From Echinarachnius parma (taxonomy: Eukaryota > Echinodermata > Echinoidea > Clypeasteroida > Echinarachniidae), in assembly GCA_037951105.1 (NCBI GenBank), contig JBAMJV010008396.1, forward strand, positions 1 to 64,000: 64,000 nt of DNA, in the 5' to 3' direction. Below the pieces are notes generated by a model. That model saw only the letters and a program-made list of their open reading frames with translations. It had not been told where the DNA came from and did not search any database. The position numbers were made by a program, and so were the translations under genes. This document shows positions 33,966 to 45,860 of this stretch, piece after piece; position 1 is the stretch's first letter; each line of letters begins with the position of its first letter.

Positions 33966-34249
33966 AAAGATACTTTCTTCGTTCTTATGACTCTCTATAG
34001 AGACAATTATAATCATACAAATATTGATAATTACATTGTATGTTATGCTATTAAAACCAAAATTATACTCAAATTTGTATAGATAATTGCGACTTATGAA
34101 AGTAGAATCGAAATAAAACTTGACAATGAAATAATCATTATTCATCCTGCAACACTTCATACTTCAGGTAGAAGTGGTTTTGAATGGTAATGATAATTGC
34201 CTGTGCTATATTATACTTATCAGAACAATAAAAACAGTTCGATCGTGCT

Positions 34250-34713
34250 TCAAAGGGATAGATGAGTTTCGGTATAGTGGGCGCTGTACAAAATATTTGT
34301 TTGTAAGGTAATGAAAAACTAAGCGTCAAATTTTAAAGTGCATACTTTTTTAACAATCTCAGTTCAAAGACAGTTAAAAATATCAATAAATATTGCACTA
34401 GCTGTTGAAATAATGCTTACACTTAAACAACAACAAATGATCCTTTAAAAAGTTTTTGATAATATATATCTTTAATTATTGTTTTAACATAACATCACAT
34501 GCACAAGTTTGTATTATTCTTTATTAAACTAATGAGTTTGCACTTTAAAAAAAAATATGCCAGCTTTTTTCGACCTGATTTTGATCCAACGATGTTCTTG
34601 TTGTCTATGACCTCGTTTGCTTTTACCAATTAAACTATTTTTTTTTTTTCGCCTGACAAACAACTATTCCGTGAAGCGGCCTTTAAGCCAAAACTGTACT
34701 AACGTTACCCTTG
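34250..34713. mobile_element. Diverged MITE of the AGGGATAG family
   Basis: Starts CAAAGGGATAGATGAGTTTCGG with GGGCGCTGTACA and GGTAATGAAAAACTAAGCGTC, matching the right end of the 49.4-kb element read inward, and ends AAAACTGTACTAACGTTACCCTT. TTAA is not clear at either side. Non-coding, with a poly-T run at about 34640. Confidence 0.6.
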
Positions 34714-34956
34714 GAAATAGTTTTTGTATTGAACACAACATTACAATTTAACAACACTTACGATATATTTAACAACACTAACCGGACTCCGGTTCCGGTT
34801 CGTAGCATGGGGTGACGTATTTTTAACGTGCTCCCGTGGAAAAGTAAGAAAAAATGATATTTTAGTTTTAAAATGAGCTAAGAAAGTGCCCAACGAGGAA
34901 AGAGAAAACAACAGACTATCCGAAAGGAGTATTCTTTAAGATCTTTGGAGAAAAAA

Positions 34957-36603
34957 ATGACGGATAAAACAATTTCAAGTTCACGTGGCGACGGAATGAT
35001 AGCGGCGGAAGGTGCACCGAGCAATGTGGCACTGCAGCCCGGCCCCGGGACGCTGCCCGGGACGTCACAGACAGCCGAGTTGTCGAGTGCAGTTACAAAG
35101 CTTAAAGGGAACCAGCAGGCAAAGAACAACACATTATTATATGTTTTGGTACCGTTTTGTGAAAATGTGAAAATGTATCAGTGAAAAAAAGTGAAACAAA
35201 ATCACTTACGGCGGCTCAAGGATCATCGTCATTGGGTCAAACCCCCACTTAGCAAAAAGCTAGATCGTCATTGGGTCAACCCCCCCCCCCCCCCCCCTTA
35301 GCAAAAAGCTAGATCCGCCCCTGATAAGTATACAGTATAATATACTGATAACATATTATGTTATCAGGTTCGATTCCCACGACCTATTAAGTTAACCGCA
35401 TACCACGCATTCGCGCGATTACCAGGAATGAGTTATATTTATCCGCCATGTGGCATAACGTATGTTTTGATTCATTAAAGGGGACCACCAGGCATATAAC
35501 AACACATTATTATATGTTTTGGTACCGTTTTCTGATATCAAATAGATACCCAACATTTTGCAAAGGGTTGTGTAATTCATTAACAATGCAATTAATTTCC
35601 ACCACTTACGGAACCACTACTATTTCCTGGTTCCAAACGGGCCAAACATTTGCGAGTGCGCCAATGCTATTCACGCATACGTTTGTAGACAATATAATCC
35701 CGGGCGATTCGTTCGCTCTGCACAGATTAGTCCTCGCAATTCAGACCGCATGAACGCATGCTTTAGAATGGTGATGCGTTATCCAAGTATATATTTTTTT
35801 TCTGGAAACATATTTTGTGAGCTTGTTGATGGAATGGAATACTAAAGATGTTACCTTTCTTTAATGAGAATTTTATTTTTGGGTGGTGGTACCCTTTAAT
35901 GGGAAAAGTGACACATTCATACGTACAATCGAACATGCAGTGTAAGACAATTCGGATCGTATTATTGCAGTGGAAAACGAAAAGATCCCACAATTGCAGA
36001 AAGAAATAAAGAGAGTGGAGCAGGAATTTGAAAACAAACTACTAGAAAGGGAAATCCATGATCGGAAACTGAATCTGTTGATATACGATGTCCCTTCAGG
36101 GCAAAATGAGAACGTAGAAGATTTAGTGAAGAAGAAAATAGCTCTGATGTTGAATGATAGTGCAGAGGAGATGAGATTTGTCAATGTACACGCTACCCCG
36201 CCGCCATAACCCCACTGGCTCCGACGAAGCACCAGAAGCAATCATCGTGAGATTCGTCAGAATGGCAGATCGTGAAAAGGTGCTACGGGGATACTACACA
36301 TACAGTGCAGCCCAGAATAGGAAAAAGCGTAACCGAGAGACCCGGCGAGAGGGTGTCGCCCGTGAAGCCACTGGCGCTGGCCAGGATGCCGCTGATGATG
36401 ATCCGCTGTTTCGTGTTTCGTTCCGTACTGATTTACCAAGAGTAATACAAATCAAAAGGAGTCAACTAGCATCGAAGGCGTATGTGCTGAGGAAACGTGG
36501 CCTGATGACGAGAATAAGAGTAGTTGGAACCGAGGTGATTCTGCAGACCAGGAGGGTCAACGGGGTGGACGATTGGAAGCGCTATACAGAAGAAGTTGGT
36601 TAG
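34957..36603 (+). pseudogene. L1/Tx1-like ORF1 protein, split by TTAA elements and frameshifted
   Basis: First ATG of the likely N-terminus at 34957. Coding runs to AVTKL at about 35105, is interrupted by 35106-35895, and resumes in frame at NGKSDTFIRTIEH. It then shows a coiled coil (ENEKIPQLQKEIKRVEQEFENK, about 35970-36040) and an RRM-like part (REIHDRKLNLLIYDVP, about 36045-36100). After a frameshift near 36185-36205 comes a C-terminal domain with EAIIVRFVRMADREKVL and FRTDLPRVIQIKRSQL..KAYVLRKRGL, ending at 36603. This coiled coil, RRM, CTD order is that of L1-type ORF1 RNA chaperones, which coat element RNA. One in-frame TAA follows EHAV. Inactive. The companion ORF2 may be the truncated one at 37.35 kb. 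Confidence 0.75.
35106..35895. mobile_element. Composite TTAA insertion in ORF1 (AGGG-CCACC family)
   Basis: A complete element, 35479-35895, has TTAA at 35475-35478 and 35896-35899 and ends AGGGGACCACC and GGTGGTACCCT. A second left end of the same family starts at 35106 after TTAA (35102-35105): AGGGAACCAGCAGGC then AACAACACATTATTATATGT, identical words to 35490-35512. Between them lie a 50-bp direct duplication (ATCGTCATTGGGTCAA to AAAAGCTAGATC, about 35228-35318) and a poly-C run. Removing 35106-35899 restores the L1 ORF1 frame. Non-coding. Confidence 0.72.
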
Positions 36604-36779
36604 TTGGTTCGTAGTCCACGCCGCGCCGTTGGCTTGGCTTTCTCCGTTTGTACAGCTACCAGACAGTAGCAAGGAATGAGGTCATATTTTATATAAGAAC
36701 ATGTTAGAATAATAACAAACAAAGTAGATTTGTAGCCATGCGCCGACAGATGAGGATCAGTTTTGTTTTTAGAATCTAC

Positions 36780-37350
36780 ACTGAAGATAGATTAATAATA
36801 CGTTACTCTGTTCACCACAATGGCTATTTGAATACGTTTGTAAATTATAGACTAAAACTAATAAACCGTCGTCCAATTTTAATTGTGCATTATATGTATA
36901 ATCACCCAGTGAGGAAGTTCGTACACGGATTCCATGAAGTACCACAACGATATGCGTGACCCTTCCGTGACCCGCGCTAGCTACGTGACCCGCGCACAAA
37001 AAAGAGTAGCATGACCGCACACTAGGCAAAATAACCGAACCTCGCTTAAACTGACTACATATAATTACATATTCTTCATTTTTGAGATTTTTTTCCGTGA
37101 CATACCTTTACAAATGTCGGCTTCACAATACCTTTACAAGAATAAGTACAATATAGTTGTACTATTATGCTAAATCAGTTAAACTCTTTTATTCACCGAT
37201 ATATAGTCTGATGGAGGGACGCATTCGTTTTTCATTCATAGAATCCAAATTATAGGGCTGTTTGATCTGAGTTTTTGTGTGTGTGTTTCATTCATCCCCA
37301 TCCTTCAACTGGAAACTGTTCGGACGTTTTGTAAAAGAGGGACTGTCCCT
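36780..37350. repeat. Copy of TLR 5' intron fragment and remnants
   Basis: 36803-36848 (TTACTCTGTTCACCACAATG...) is identical over about 46 bp to 33608-33653 in the TLR-C 5' intron. Further right there is a duplicated GTGACCCGCGC near 36970-37000 and, at about 37330, the end of a TTAA element (GGGACTGTCCCTTTAA). No gene. Confidence 0.6.
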
Positions 37351-37351
37351 T

Positions 37352-39755
37352 TAAAAAGATTTAAGTGTGATTAAGATGGCAATTTTGTTGCTCTCAGTGT
37401 AAAATAGGGTTTTATAGAATTTTCTTTGGTTGCACTATATGGCCCAAATAATGATGATCCAGGTTTTTTTTAATTTATACAAAATATTTTATTGGAGTAT
37501 GATGATCCTCATAAAATAATGTGTGGAGATTGGAATTTAGTGCAAGGTTTCGAGATGGATAAATTTAATTATGTAAGACTTAATCATATAGATGCTAGGA
37601 CAAAAGTGCTTGAGATAAAAAAAAAATGGTTTCAATTTATTAGACCCTTGGCGGCAAATGTATTTAGATAAAAAAAAGCCTACACATGTAGAGCAGCCTA
37701 ATCCACTTAACCAAAGTAGAATTGACTTTTTTCTCTGGAGAAGAAGAGTGAAATTGATTTAGGTTACCGTTCAGACCATTCATTGATAAATTTGGAGATT
37801 ATGTTTGATACATTTAAAAAAGAAAATATAGATATTTAATAATTGATTTTTAAAGAAACCAGAATTAATTTCTCTCATAAAAGAAAAGATAAAAGTGGTT
37901 ACCTGGCAATATTTGAATAATGAGAGCTTGGAGGGTAATCAATTTGATAAGGTAAGTAAGCAAAATTTATAATTTTGTGTTGATGATCAATTATTTTTTG
38001 ATACTCTGTTAATGGAGTTAAGATCAGCCATTTTTTGGTGTGCAATACAAAGAAAGAAGATAAGAGAAAGTAAAGAAAATAAGCTTAGAGATGAGAGGAG
38101 ATACAGAAAAATATGGAAACAATTAAACAGTTGAGAGGAGAATTGGAAAATTTGCGGAAACAGACATTGAAAAGTAATGCAAATATGTTACGGCTGCATG
38201 AAATGTAATATGGTGCAAAACCTTCAAAGTATTTTTTGAATTTGGAGAAACAGAGGATTGTTGAAAAAACAATTGTTACATTGATTGATGATAATGGCGT
38301 TGTATTGCAAGAGCAGGAAACAATTTAAAATGAAATAAAGACATACTATGAAATTTGTATAAGTTTCATGAAAACTCTAATATAGATGTGTTATTTTCTG
38401 AATTAAATAAAGATCAGGTTAACAATCTTACGGAATAAGAGTCATTAGGTTTAGAAGGATAAATATCTCATAGTGGACTTGCAATTGCATTGAGAAATAT
38501 GAAAAATAATAAATCCCCTGGTCAAGATGGTTTCACTGTATAATTATTTAAATTCTTCTTTCAGGATTTAGGTACCTTTATGGTTCGTAGTATGAATTGT
38601 GCTTGTAATTGAGAAAGATTATCTTTCTCACAAAATTTAGGGGTCATTACTTTGTTACCAAAAGGGGATAAAGTAAGACATTTTATACATAATTGGAGAC
38701 CTATTTCCTTGTTGAACATCATTTATAAATTGTTATCAAGCTGTATTGCTAATAGATTAAAAATGTATTGGTGAACATATTATAATTATTTATGATATAA
38801 TTGCTTATGCAGATAAGGTAATATTACACGGTATGATTTTATTGATTTCGAAAAGGCATTTGATAGTGTTTCTAATGAGTTTTTGTTTAAGGTACTTTCT
38901 TTATTTAATTTTGGTAATTCTTTTAAGAGGTGGATAAATGTGTTATATAGCAATGCATGCTCAAGTGTTATGGTAAATAGGCAATTAACTTCTAGATTGT
39001 TTATAGAAAGAGGCTGTAGCCAAGTTGACCCTCTATCACCATATTTGTTTTTGATATGTGCTGACATTTTAGGAATTTTAATTTGTTTTTCAAATGAAGT
39101 GGCAGGAATTTGTGTTAATTCTAAAGAATTTCTTCAATATGCAGATGATACAGTTTTATTGCTAGATGGTTCTATTGCAAGTTTTCAGAATGCTACAAAT
39201 ATTTTGAATTCTTTTTGTAATTGCTCTGGACTTAGAATAAATATACAAAAAACAAAAGCAATTTGGTATAGGGGCTTCAAAAGAAAATAATAAAATAAAA
39301 TTAGAAGGATCAAATGTAGAGTTTGTTTATAATGGTTATTTAAGATATCTTGGAACAGACTTTCATATTGATATTGACAAAATGCCAGATTATACTTATT
39401 ATAGAATATTGGATAAAGTGAAACGACAAATGATTTCTTGGATTAAACGAAATATTACTATTTTAGGGAGAATAACAATTGTCAAGTCATTATTGTTACC
39501 ACAATTTAATCATTTGTTTATGCCTATTCCAAACCCATCTCTTGAATTAATGAAAAACATAAAAATACATTTTAAAAAATGTATATGGAAGAATAAGCAT
39601 GATAAAATAAGTAGAAAACAAGTTGTTAGTTCATATGAAAAAGGTGGCTTAAAAATGGTGGACATAGATTGTTTTAGTAAAGCACTAAAGCTAACATGGG
39701 TTAGAAGCATTATTTTGAATATGTGTACAAATGTTGGCCATTTAACATGCTGATG
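37352..39755 (+). mobile_element. L1/Tx1-like ORF2 (endonuclease-RT), 5'-truncated and decayed
   Basis: Many stops, but motif order is clear. Endonuclease part: NFVALSV, LYGPNNDDPGFF, MCGDWNLVQG, then NPLNQSRIDFFLW and YRSDHSLINLEI (37380-37810). RT: NNKSPGQDGF (38510), LLPKGDKVRHF.NWRPISLLN (38655-38720), FIDFEKAFDSVSNEF (38837), GCSQVDPLSPYLF (39013), FLQYADDTVLLL (39130). C-terminal part to about 39755 includes YLRYLGTDFHI and ISWIKRNITILGRI. The NWRP, DFEKAFDS and YADDT blocks fit the L1/Tx1 branch rather than the Jockey/CR1 branch at 12.5-16.5 kb. The start is cut just after a TTAA-element end. Confidence 0.85.
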
Positions 39756-40277
39756 TTTGTATCTGCACCCGCATCGTGTCTGAAATTGTCTGCATGTGTT
39801 TTTGTTTTTAATTATAAGCTAACAGCATTCACATATCATTATAACATTCATTTTACCTGAATTCAGCCCATACGTTATGATTTATGTTTATTTTATAAAA
39901 TATTGTAAAATAATAATTACAGAAGGAGAAATACAACAGCTCGGCAAATAGTGTATGCTGTTATATTTAGGTGTGTTTATCCGTGCATACGTGCGTGCGT
40001 GCACCAAGTAATTATGTTGTGATACAACGAAGTGGCGGAACTATTATTGTTGACCTGTTGAGTGCTCGTATAGGTGCAGACACTTCCTCCTGTGTGCTAT
40101 GTTTTGGAGGTCTACTTGCTTGTCTTTGGTATTATTGTGTGTGTTTGGGACTGTATGCATGCAGCGTCGAAGTGTCATTAATTTAGGTTGATTTGTATTT
40201 ATATACAGTATTTGTTAATAATTTATTACGTTTTATATCTTTAAAAAAAAAAATGTATTAATTCAATCATGTATTAA
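39756..40277. other. Intergenic DNA, no supported gene
   Basis: AT-rich; nothing recognised. Confidence 0.5.
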
Positions 40278-40443
40278 AGGGATAGTTGAGTATTGGTCAA
40301 ACTTAACATTAGTAACCAAAACCTTCACCATTACGGTACAAACTAATAGTTATAACTTCACCATGCTCGAAAAGTATACACAATTACAAACGACAAAGTA
40401 AAACCCCTGTTATCATTCAAAAACAGCCGTTACAACTCGAAGT
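40278..40443. mobile_element. TTAA MITE left-end fragment (AGGGATAGTTGAG family)
   Basis: TTAA at 40274-40277, then AGGGATAGTTGAGTATTGGTC, followed by the family interior (ACTTAACATTAGTAACCAAAACC, CCATGCTCGAAA, ACGACAAAGTAAAACCCCTGTTATC). Truncated where another repeat (GCACTAGCGTT, with two CTAATACGGGACTGTA-like units) begins. Confidence 0.7.
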
Positions 40444-40863
40444 GTCAAATTAACTCAGCGCGAAGCACTAGCGTTGTAGGTCCTAATACGGGACTGTATA
40501 GTGCAGTGTGCGGTAATACGGGACTGTAGTGCAGTGTGCGGTAATACTATACAGTAGTACGTGTATAGTATGTATCGCAACCATAGAAGTATGACTCCAA
40601 CACTGCCGTTGACGCAAGCCCCATTCGAATTCGTACGCCTTTCGTTCACAGTCGCGCTAACACACGGAGCGACTGGTCCATGAGGCGCATATATCACTAA
40701 TTTTTTGCTGAATGGAAGGACAAATCATAATCTTAATCCACCCGGTAGTTGGATCACATATTGGAGAGTAAATTGCTGGTAAGTATCGTATAATATGTAT
40801 AGTTTTAAGCACAATTAGCGTGCACACAAATATTTGGTTTCAGTCCTTTATTAGGAGGACATA

Positions 40864-40892
40864 GAACGCTAGTGCCTCGCACTAGCGTTCTC
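40864..40892. repeat. Short perfect palindrome
   Basis: AGAACGCTAGTGC, CTC, GCACTAGCGTTCT: 13-bp arms and a 3-nt loop. The same GCACTAGCGTT word occurs at about 40467, suggesting the two bracket a 0.4-kb element. Confidence 0.7.
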
Positions 40893-41404
40893 TAAAAAGT
40901 GATACCCGGGCGTCAACCACTTTTATATTATATTTTGAAAGTAAATTTCACAACAATTAGAGCATTTGAATGGGAATTATTATTATTTCCCATGTGTTTT
41001 TCGATGATCTTTCATATGGAATTGAAATCAGCCAAATCCGTTACAATTTATGTTGGGGGGGGGGGGGGGGCACTTTGGAAATTACCAAAACTCACCTTTA
41101 CCTTTAATTTATTTATCTATTTTATTATCATTATGTAAACCCCTCAAAAAAAGTTCAGAAAAAAACAACTTTGATCGATTATATCACTCTTATTGTCAAA
41201 TTGTATTTTTTACTCTTAGTATCATTGCAATGCATGATAATCCAGGGCCTTTAAAATGGTATTTTATTTGTCATTTATTTAAAATCGGGGAATGCGCAGT
41301 GCGTTTCAGAATGGAGGACGGTCAGAAGTCAAATATTTTGGGAAAAACATTATTTTCATGTTCCAAAATGGTTTAGATGTGGAAATAGTCGAGAGGGGTC
41401 ATTC

Positions 41405-42040
41405 TTGGCAGTCATTTTGAAAACCATTATTGCTGCTATACAATTATGACTCTTGTCGTGCAATTTCGTGGCCCTTAAAATGTTTTTTAAGTATTTAACC
41501 AATGTTAAACTCATAATTATTGGCAAACGTTGATATATCAATGGCGGCCATTTTAAAAATCAAATATTGACGTTAAATTCAACCATTCTTATGAATGCCA
41601 TTCAATTCCTTGGAACTTAAAATGTGGGTTTAGACACTTAAAATGATACACTAGGTGGCTGAGATTAGGATAATGCAAAACGGTTGATTATGGCGGCCAT
41701 TTTGAAAATACAATATTGCCGTCATTATTGAACTATTCTCTTTATTGCCATTCAATTCCTTGGTGCAGAAAATGTGGGTTTAAACACCAAACTTTATACA
41801 CCAGGTGGCTTAGATTGGGAGATATAGGCCCAACACGGTTGATTATGGCGGCCATTTTGAAAGGACAATATTGCCGTCATATTAAAGTATTCTCATTATG
41901 GCCATTCAATTCCTTGGTCCAGAAAACGTGGGTTTAGACACCAAAATGTATACACTAGGTGGCTTAGATAGGGAGATATGGGCCAAAAACGGTAGATTAT
42001 GGCGGCCATTTTGAAAAGCCAATATGGCCCCCATGCCGGC
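41405..42040 (+). repeat. About 150-bp tandem repeat with GGCGGCCATTTTGAAA
   Basis: TGGCGGCCAT starts at 41542, 41691, 41845 and 42000 (periods 149, 154, 155); a diverged copy may begin near 41405 (TTGGCAGTCATTTTGAAAA). Each unit also carries GCCATTCAATTCCTTGG, GTGGGTTTA.ACAC and AGGTGGCT.AGAT. The conserved start contains ATGGCGGC, the core of YY1-type sites. No TIR or gene. Confidence 0.85.
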
Positions 42041-43290
42041 TTTCAAAAAAATGGCAACATTGTTTTTCAGATTTAATATACACCAACGCTTCCAAAAATG
42101 TATACATTTGTACAAATTTTGAACGAAACTATTAATTTAGACATAGTGAACTTGACTGATATGGGGGTCTATTAATGCTATGAATTTAAGACCGATTTAA
42201 TATCTTGTTTCAAGATTCCGGTAAGATATTGTTGTATTAATCATAACTCTATCATCATTACGTTTTGCACTATCGGAAAGCTCGTTAATTTATCTTTAAT
42301 ATGATGTCTCATTTGCAATGATTATGCTGAATGTGAGTGCGCAGCACAGGAAACTCACACACTTGATGTATTGAAAATGCATCAAATTTCTCTTAACGTA
42401 CGCAAACTGGCCAGAACTGGCATATTAGCGCCCTCTTTGACCGTGTCGGTATGCCCTTATTACCACATATCAAACGGTAGAACATCGACCTTGCAAGTTG
42501 CAACGTGTCATTTTGAGCCCCATATACATTTAGAGGTACTACACACACCTCAATCACATAACCACTATGAATGGGGCATTTTTTTATTGACAAATTAATA
42601 CGCTTCAACATGATGTTGAATTTCATAATGATTATGTAAAGTAAAGTACTAAGATATCTCCACAAAAAGTCGTTTTTGGATGCAACGCCCTCAATTTCAC
42701 ACAATCAAATGCATTTTGTTTACATTTTGCTGTCGATCCTCCCCAATATTCACCTTAATTGTACCTACCCGGCTCTCATAATCATTCCAAGTGAGGTGTC
42801 ATTGGAAAGATAATTAAACAGGCTTTTGTCTGATACCATATTCAACAGTATCTTTTCATTGTCAAGATATTCATCGTCGAAAGAATTTGAACTTGTGAAA
42901 GACCGTGATATGGGTGTCAGACCTTCCAACTGAATTTTGTTGGCGCATTTTGTGACATTTCACTTCTGACATTTCCCCATTCTCAGATATGCATACCTCG
43001 TGCTCGTGGTGCTTACGAATTTGGTATCATTTTAAAGAGGTATACACACTCTTTCAAGTGATACCAAGTATAACCATTATGATTTCATAATAAAATATAT
43101 ATAATCGATCAAACTTGAGTTTCCGAACCTTTTTGGAGGGGTTTATTTGTTTTTGTATTTCTTATTTATTTATGTGTTAGTATTATTATCTATTTATTTC
43201 TAATTTTTTTAAAATGTTATTAATTTATTTAATTGTATTCAAATTTGATTATTATAATAATAATAATAATTATTATTATTATTATTATTA
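42041..43290. other. Intergenic DNA, poly-G at 41055 and no supported gene
   Basis: Nothing recognised from 42041 to 43235. A TAATAA/TTATTA microsatellite lies at about 43250-43295. A 16-G run at 41055-41070, just left of the tandem repeat, is also non-coding. Confidence 0.5.
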
Positions 43291-43296
43291 TTATAA

Positions 43297-43665
43297 GCTT
43301 AGAAGTCGCCTTAGGGCGAATATGCGTGCTATAAAACACGTCGTTAGGGGGAATGTGTCGTTAAGGGGAAACATACCTTTCGCCCTAACGTTTCACCCAC
43401 TGTTTTATAGCCCTTCCTGCTAGTTTTATCTTGTGCTACTTTGTTTGCGCCAAAACAACACCCTGAGGGCGTAATATGAGTCGATTATACTATACCCCCA
43501 TGTCAACAGAAGGAGATATCCACATGATAAAATGATGCTCTTATATGTTGAATGCTATAAAACTGCGCCTTAGGGGGAAACACGGTTTTTCGATGTTATT
43601 TTCTTAATTTGGGATTATGTCTAGATTATCTGACTTGAAACATCATTTTGAAACCAAAATACTCC
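43297..43665 (+). mobile_element. AAGCTTAGAAG dispersed element, copy 1
   Basis: Begins AAGCTTAGAAGTCGCCTTAGG and includes GCGAATATGCGTGCTATAAAAC, CGTTAAGGGGAAACATACC, AATATGAGTCGATTATACTA, CATGTCAACAGAAGGAGATAT and ends near CCAAAATACTCCTTACTGC. Two further copies lie at 55.9 kb (inverted) and 57.3 kb. Internal short inverted pairs (GCCTTAGGGCG, CGCCCTAACG). Non-coding; superfamily unknown. Confidence 0.75.
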
Positions 43666-43669
43666 TTAC

Positions 43670-44950
43670 TGCCAAATCTGGTGATATGAGAGTATTTACT
43701 TAATTTTTAAGCTTAGTTTGTACCAAAATGACCCCTCTATTTCTGTCATCTTTCCAAAATAATACTTTCCAAAAAATAATAATCGCTATTCGCGCATGCG
43801 CAGTAAGATACGACATTCGGCCGACCGTTTTCACGAACTCGTCCGAAAATGAGGCAAAGTCTTTAGAATAAGAAGATGATTTCTGGAATCATTCCAGCAT
43901 AAATCGTAAGTATGTTTGTTTATTCATAACATTTAGTTCATGTATTTTACGTTCAGTTGTGGGTTTTGTTATGTTTGTGTGTTTTTATCATCTTAATTTA
44001 ATCCGAACCTCGGAAATCCGAAACCGTCGCACCATGTTTAAAAATCCCAGTCCCATGCATGTATTTTTATGTCCTGTTTAACCAAGAAATCCGTCTGCTC
44101 AATTCGATAGAGAAACCATCCTTTTAACTATTACGGTATCCCTCTAGTAAACTAGCATGTTCATTTTACTAATGAAATGGTGGAGATTCTTTTAAGATTG
44201 CCGATCAGATGACCACGCTAGAGAGAAGAATTGTTTTTTTTTTATCTAAGAAGTAAGAACGGCCCCTTGAAAGTGAAACAGAGGAATTCGGTAACGCGTT
44301 ACTTACTGATTTCGGTTTACGTGATACCAGTGGCAAATCGCCAATCCTAACAATTGATTTGACATGGACATGGTCACTCATGCCTCATGGTCATGGACTG
44401 TTTGTTATTATACTTCATTTTCTTTCATAACTTTATATAACCATGATTACAAGAGCACTGTTTCTCGATAAATTGTGAATAGTGAACAAAAATTTGATTT
44501 GAAAATGAAATGCCTTTTGTCTTTTGAAATCGAAGAATGTGGCATATATTTATGGACCATTTACTTTGTAGATGTGGAATGTGGCTTTTTTATTTTTTTA
44601 TTGTGCATGCTGTTAACCCCTTGTCTTGTAGTTGTAGGGGTGGGTTTAGTCCCCCGCCCCCGGGGGACTCCAATTTTCACAGCACCAAACTTACGGCAAT
44701 TTCGATGGATTTCTCGGTCTACTAATCTTGAATAGATTTCCTTTGTTTACGATGCGAAACTCGATTTGAAAGCAGGGATTTCTTGGGTTTTCTTTCCAAT
44801 GGCACGCGTTTTCCCATAGAAACAATAATCACGGATATGGACAAGTATCATGATGACATATAGAGCTTTGCCAATTTCGTAATCGCAATAGCAAGATCAC
44901 TAAATCAGTACTTAGTAAAACCATAAACTATAATATTTAGACAGATTTAT
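43670..44950. other. Intergenic DNA, no supported gene
   Basis: No domain-bearing frame. ORFs near 44475-44735 are short and unrecognised. Confidence 0.5.
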
Positions 44951-45185
44951 AACTCGACTCCCTTTACTTACTCGTTAAATTAGGCTCCATCCTGTACAAA
45001 CCTATGGATCGCCTTCCATAGAGTTGTACATGGCGGAGCCTATATTCGAGAGTTAGTATAGAGTTGAACTTCGCCAACTCTCTTTACTTGCTCGTGAAAT
45101 TAGGCTCCGCCCTGTACAAACCTATGGATCGCCTTCCATAGAGTTGTACAGGGCGGAGCATTCATTCACGAGTAAGTAAAGAGAG
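44951..45185. repeat. Two tandem hairpin units
   Basis: Unit 2 (45078-45185): CTCTCTTTACTTGCTCGTGAA pairs with TTCACGAGTAAGTAAAGAGAG, GGCTCCGCCCTGTACAA with TTGTACAGGGCGGAGC, and CTATGGA with TCCATAG at the tip. Unit 1 (44951-45068) has the same sequence with more mismatches. Together they look like a duplicated foldback element. Confidence 0.85.
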
Positions 45186-45309
45186 TAGAAAACTTTAACA
45201 TTGATTTTCATAATTACTTGTTGCAGTTTTTTTACAGTGTCGGGGAGAGTGAGAGCGAGATATTGAGCAATGTTTTGCAGGAGTGTCTCCCATTCAAGCA
45301 TCTTTTTTT

Positions 45310-45425
45310 TGCTAAATGGTTTTGCACCGGTATAGCAATCCTGAGGTCTTGAGTTCAATTCCCGTCAAAGCCTATTTTGCTTTGCTCACGTTCAATCAAT
45401 TATAATGCTTCAATTCAATTCTTCA
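45310..45425 (+). mobile_element. tRNA-derived SINE fragment (same family as 14.9 and 60 kb)
   Basis: Plus-strand copy: ATGGTTTTGCACCGGTATAGCAATCCTGAG, GAGTTCAATTCCCGTCAAAGCC, then TTTTGCTTTGCTCACGTTCAATCAATT. The B-box is mutated and the 5' part is missing. Confidence 0.75.
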
Positions 45426-45433
45426 ATAACATA

Positions 45434-45860
45434 TGTGACCTTACACCACAAAACGACCAATAAGTCGGGAAAACTGATTTTGCTGATTTTCATATAACAT
45501 TAAAATAGAAGCAATTACCTTTAAAATGTTATACAATTTGTCATATTTGGACTAAGCAAACCCTTTCAACATGAATGCCAAGGATTTGGAATATGGCTGG
45601 TGCATTTTTGAAATAAGGGAGATACAGGCCATTTAAAAGATCAGTTTCCATTAAAGCGCTATAATAAGATCACATTTATTAGATGGAAACATAATATTTA
45701 AACATGATTTCCGACGCTCAAAATGTTACAGAAGCTAAATTAAAATATGCTAGATTCAGAAAATACCAAAATCCTAAATTTCATATTTTAAACAATTTTA
45801 GCTAATAAAAAGATAAACTATCACAGCGACATAACAGTCGTTTTGTGGTGTAAGATCACA
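45434..45860. mobile_element. 427-bp MITE with TA duplication
   Basis: Ends TGTGACCTTACACCACAAAA and, inverted, TTTTGTGGTGTAAGATCACA, with TA outside each (45432-45433 and 45861-45862). TA duplications fit the Tc1/mariner superfamily. No coding capacity. Confidence 0.8.

Noticed and set aside
41405..42040. CRISPR-like or coding repeat array
   Set aside because: Units are full-length tandem copies without unique spacers, and no frame is open through them.
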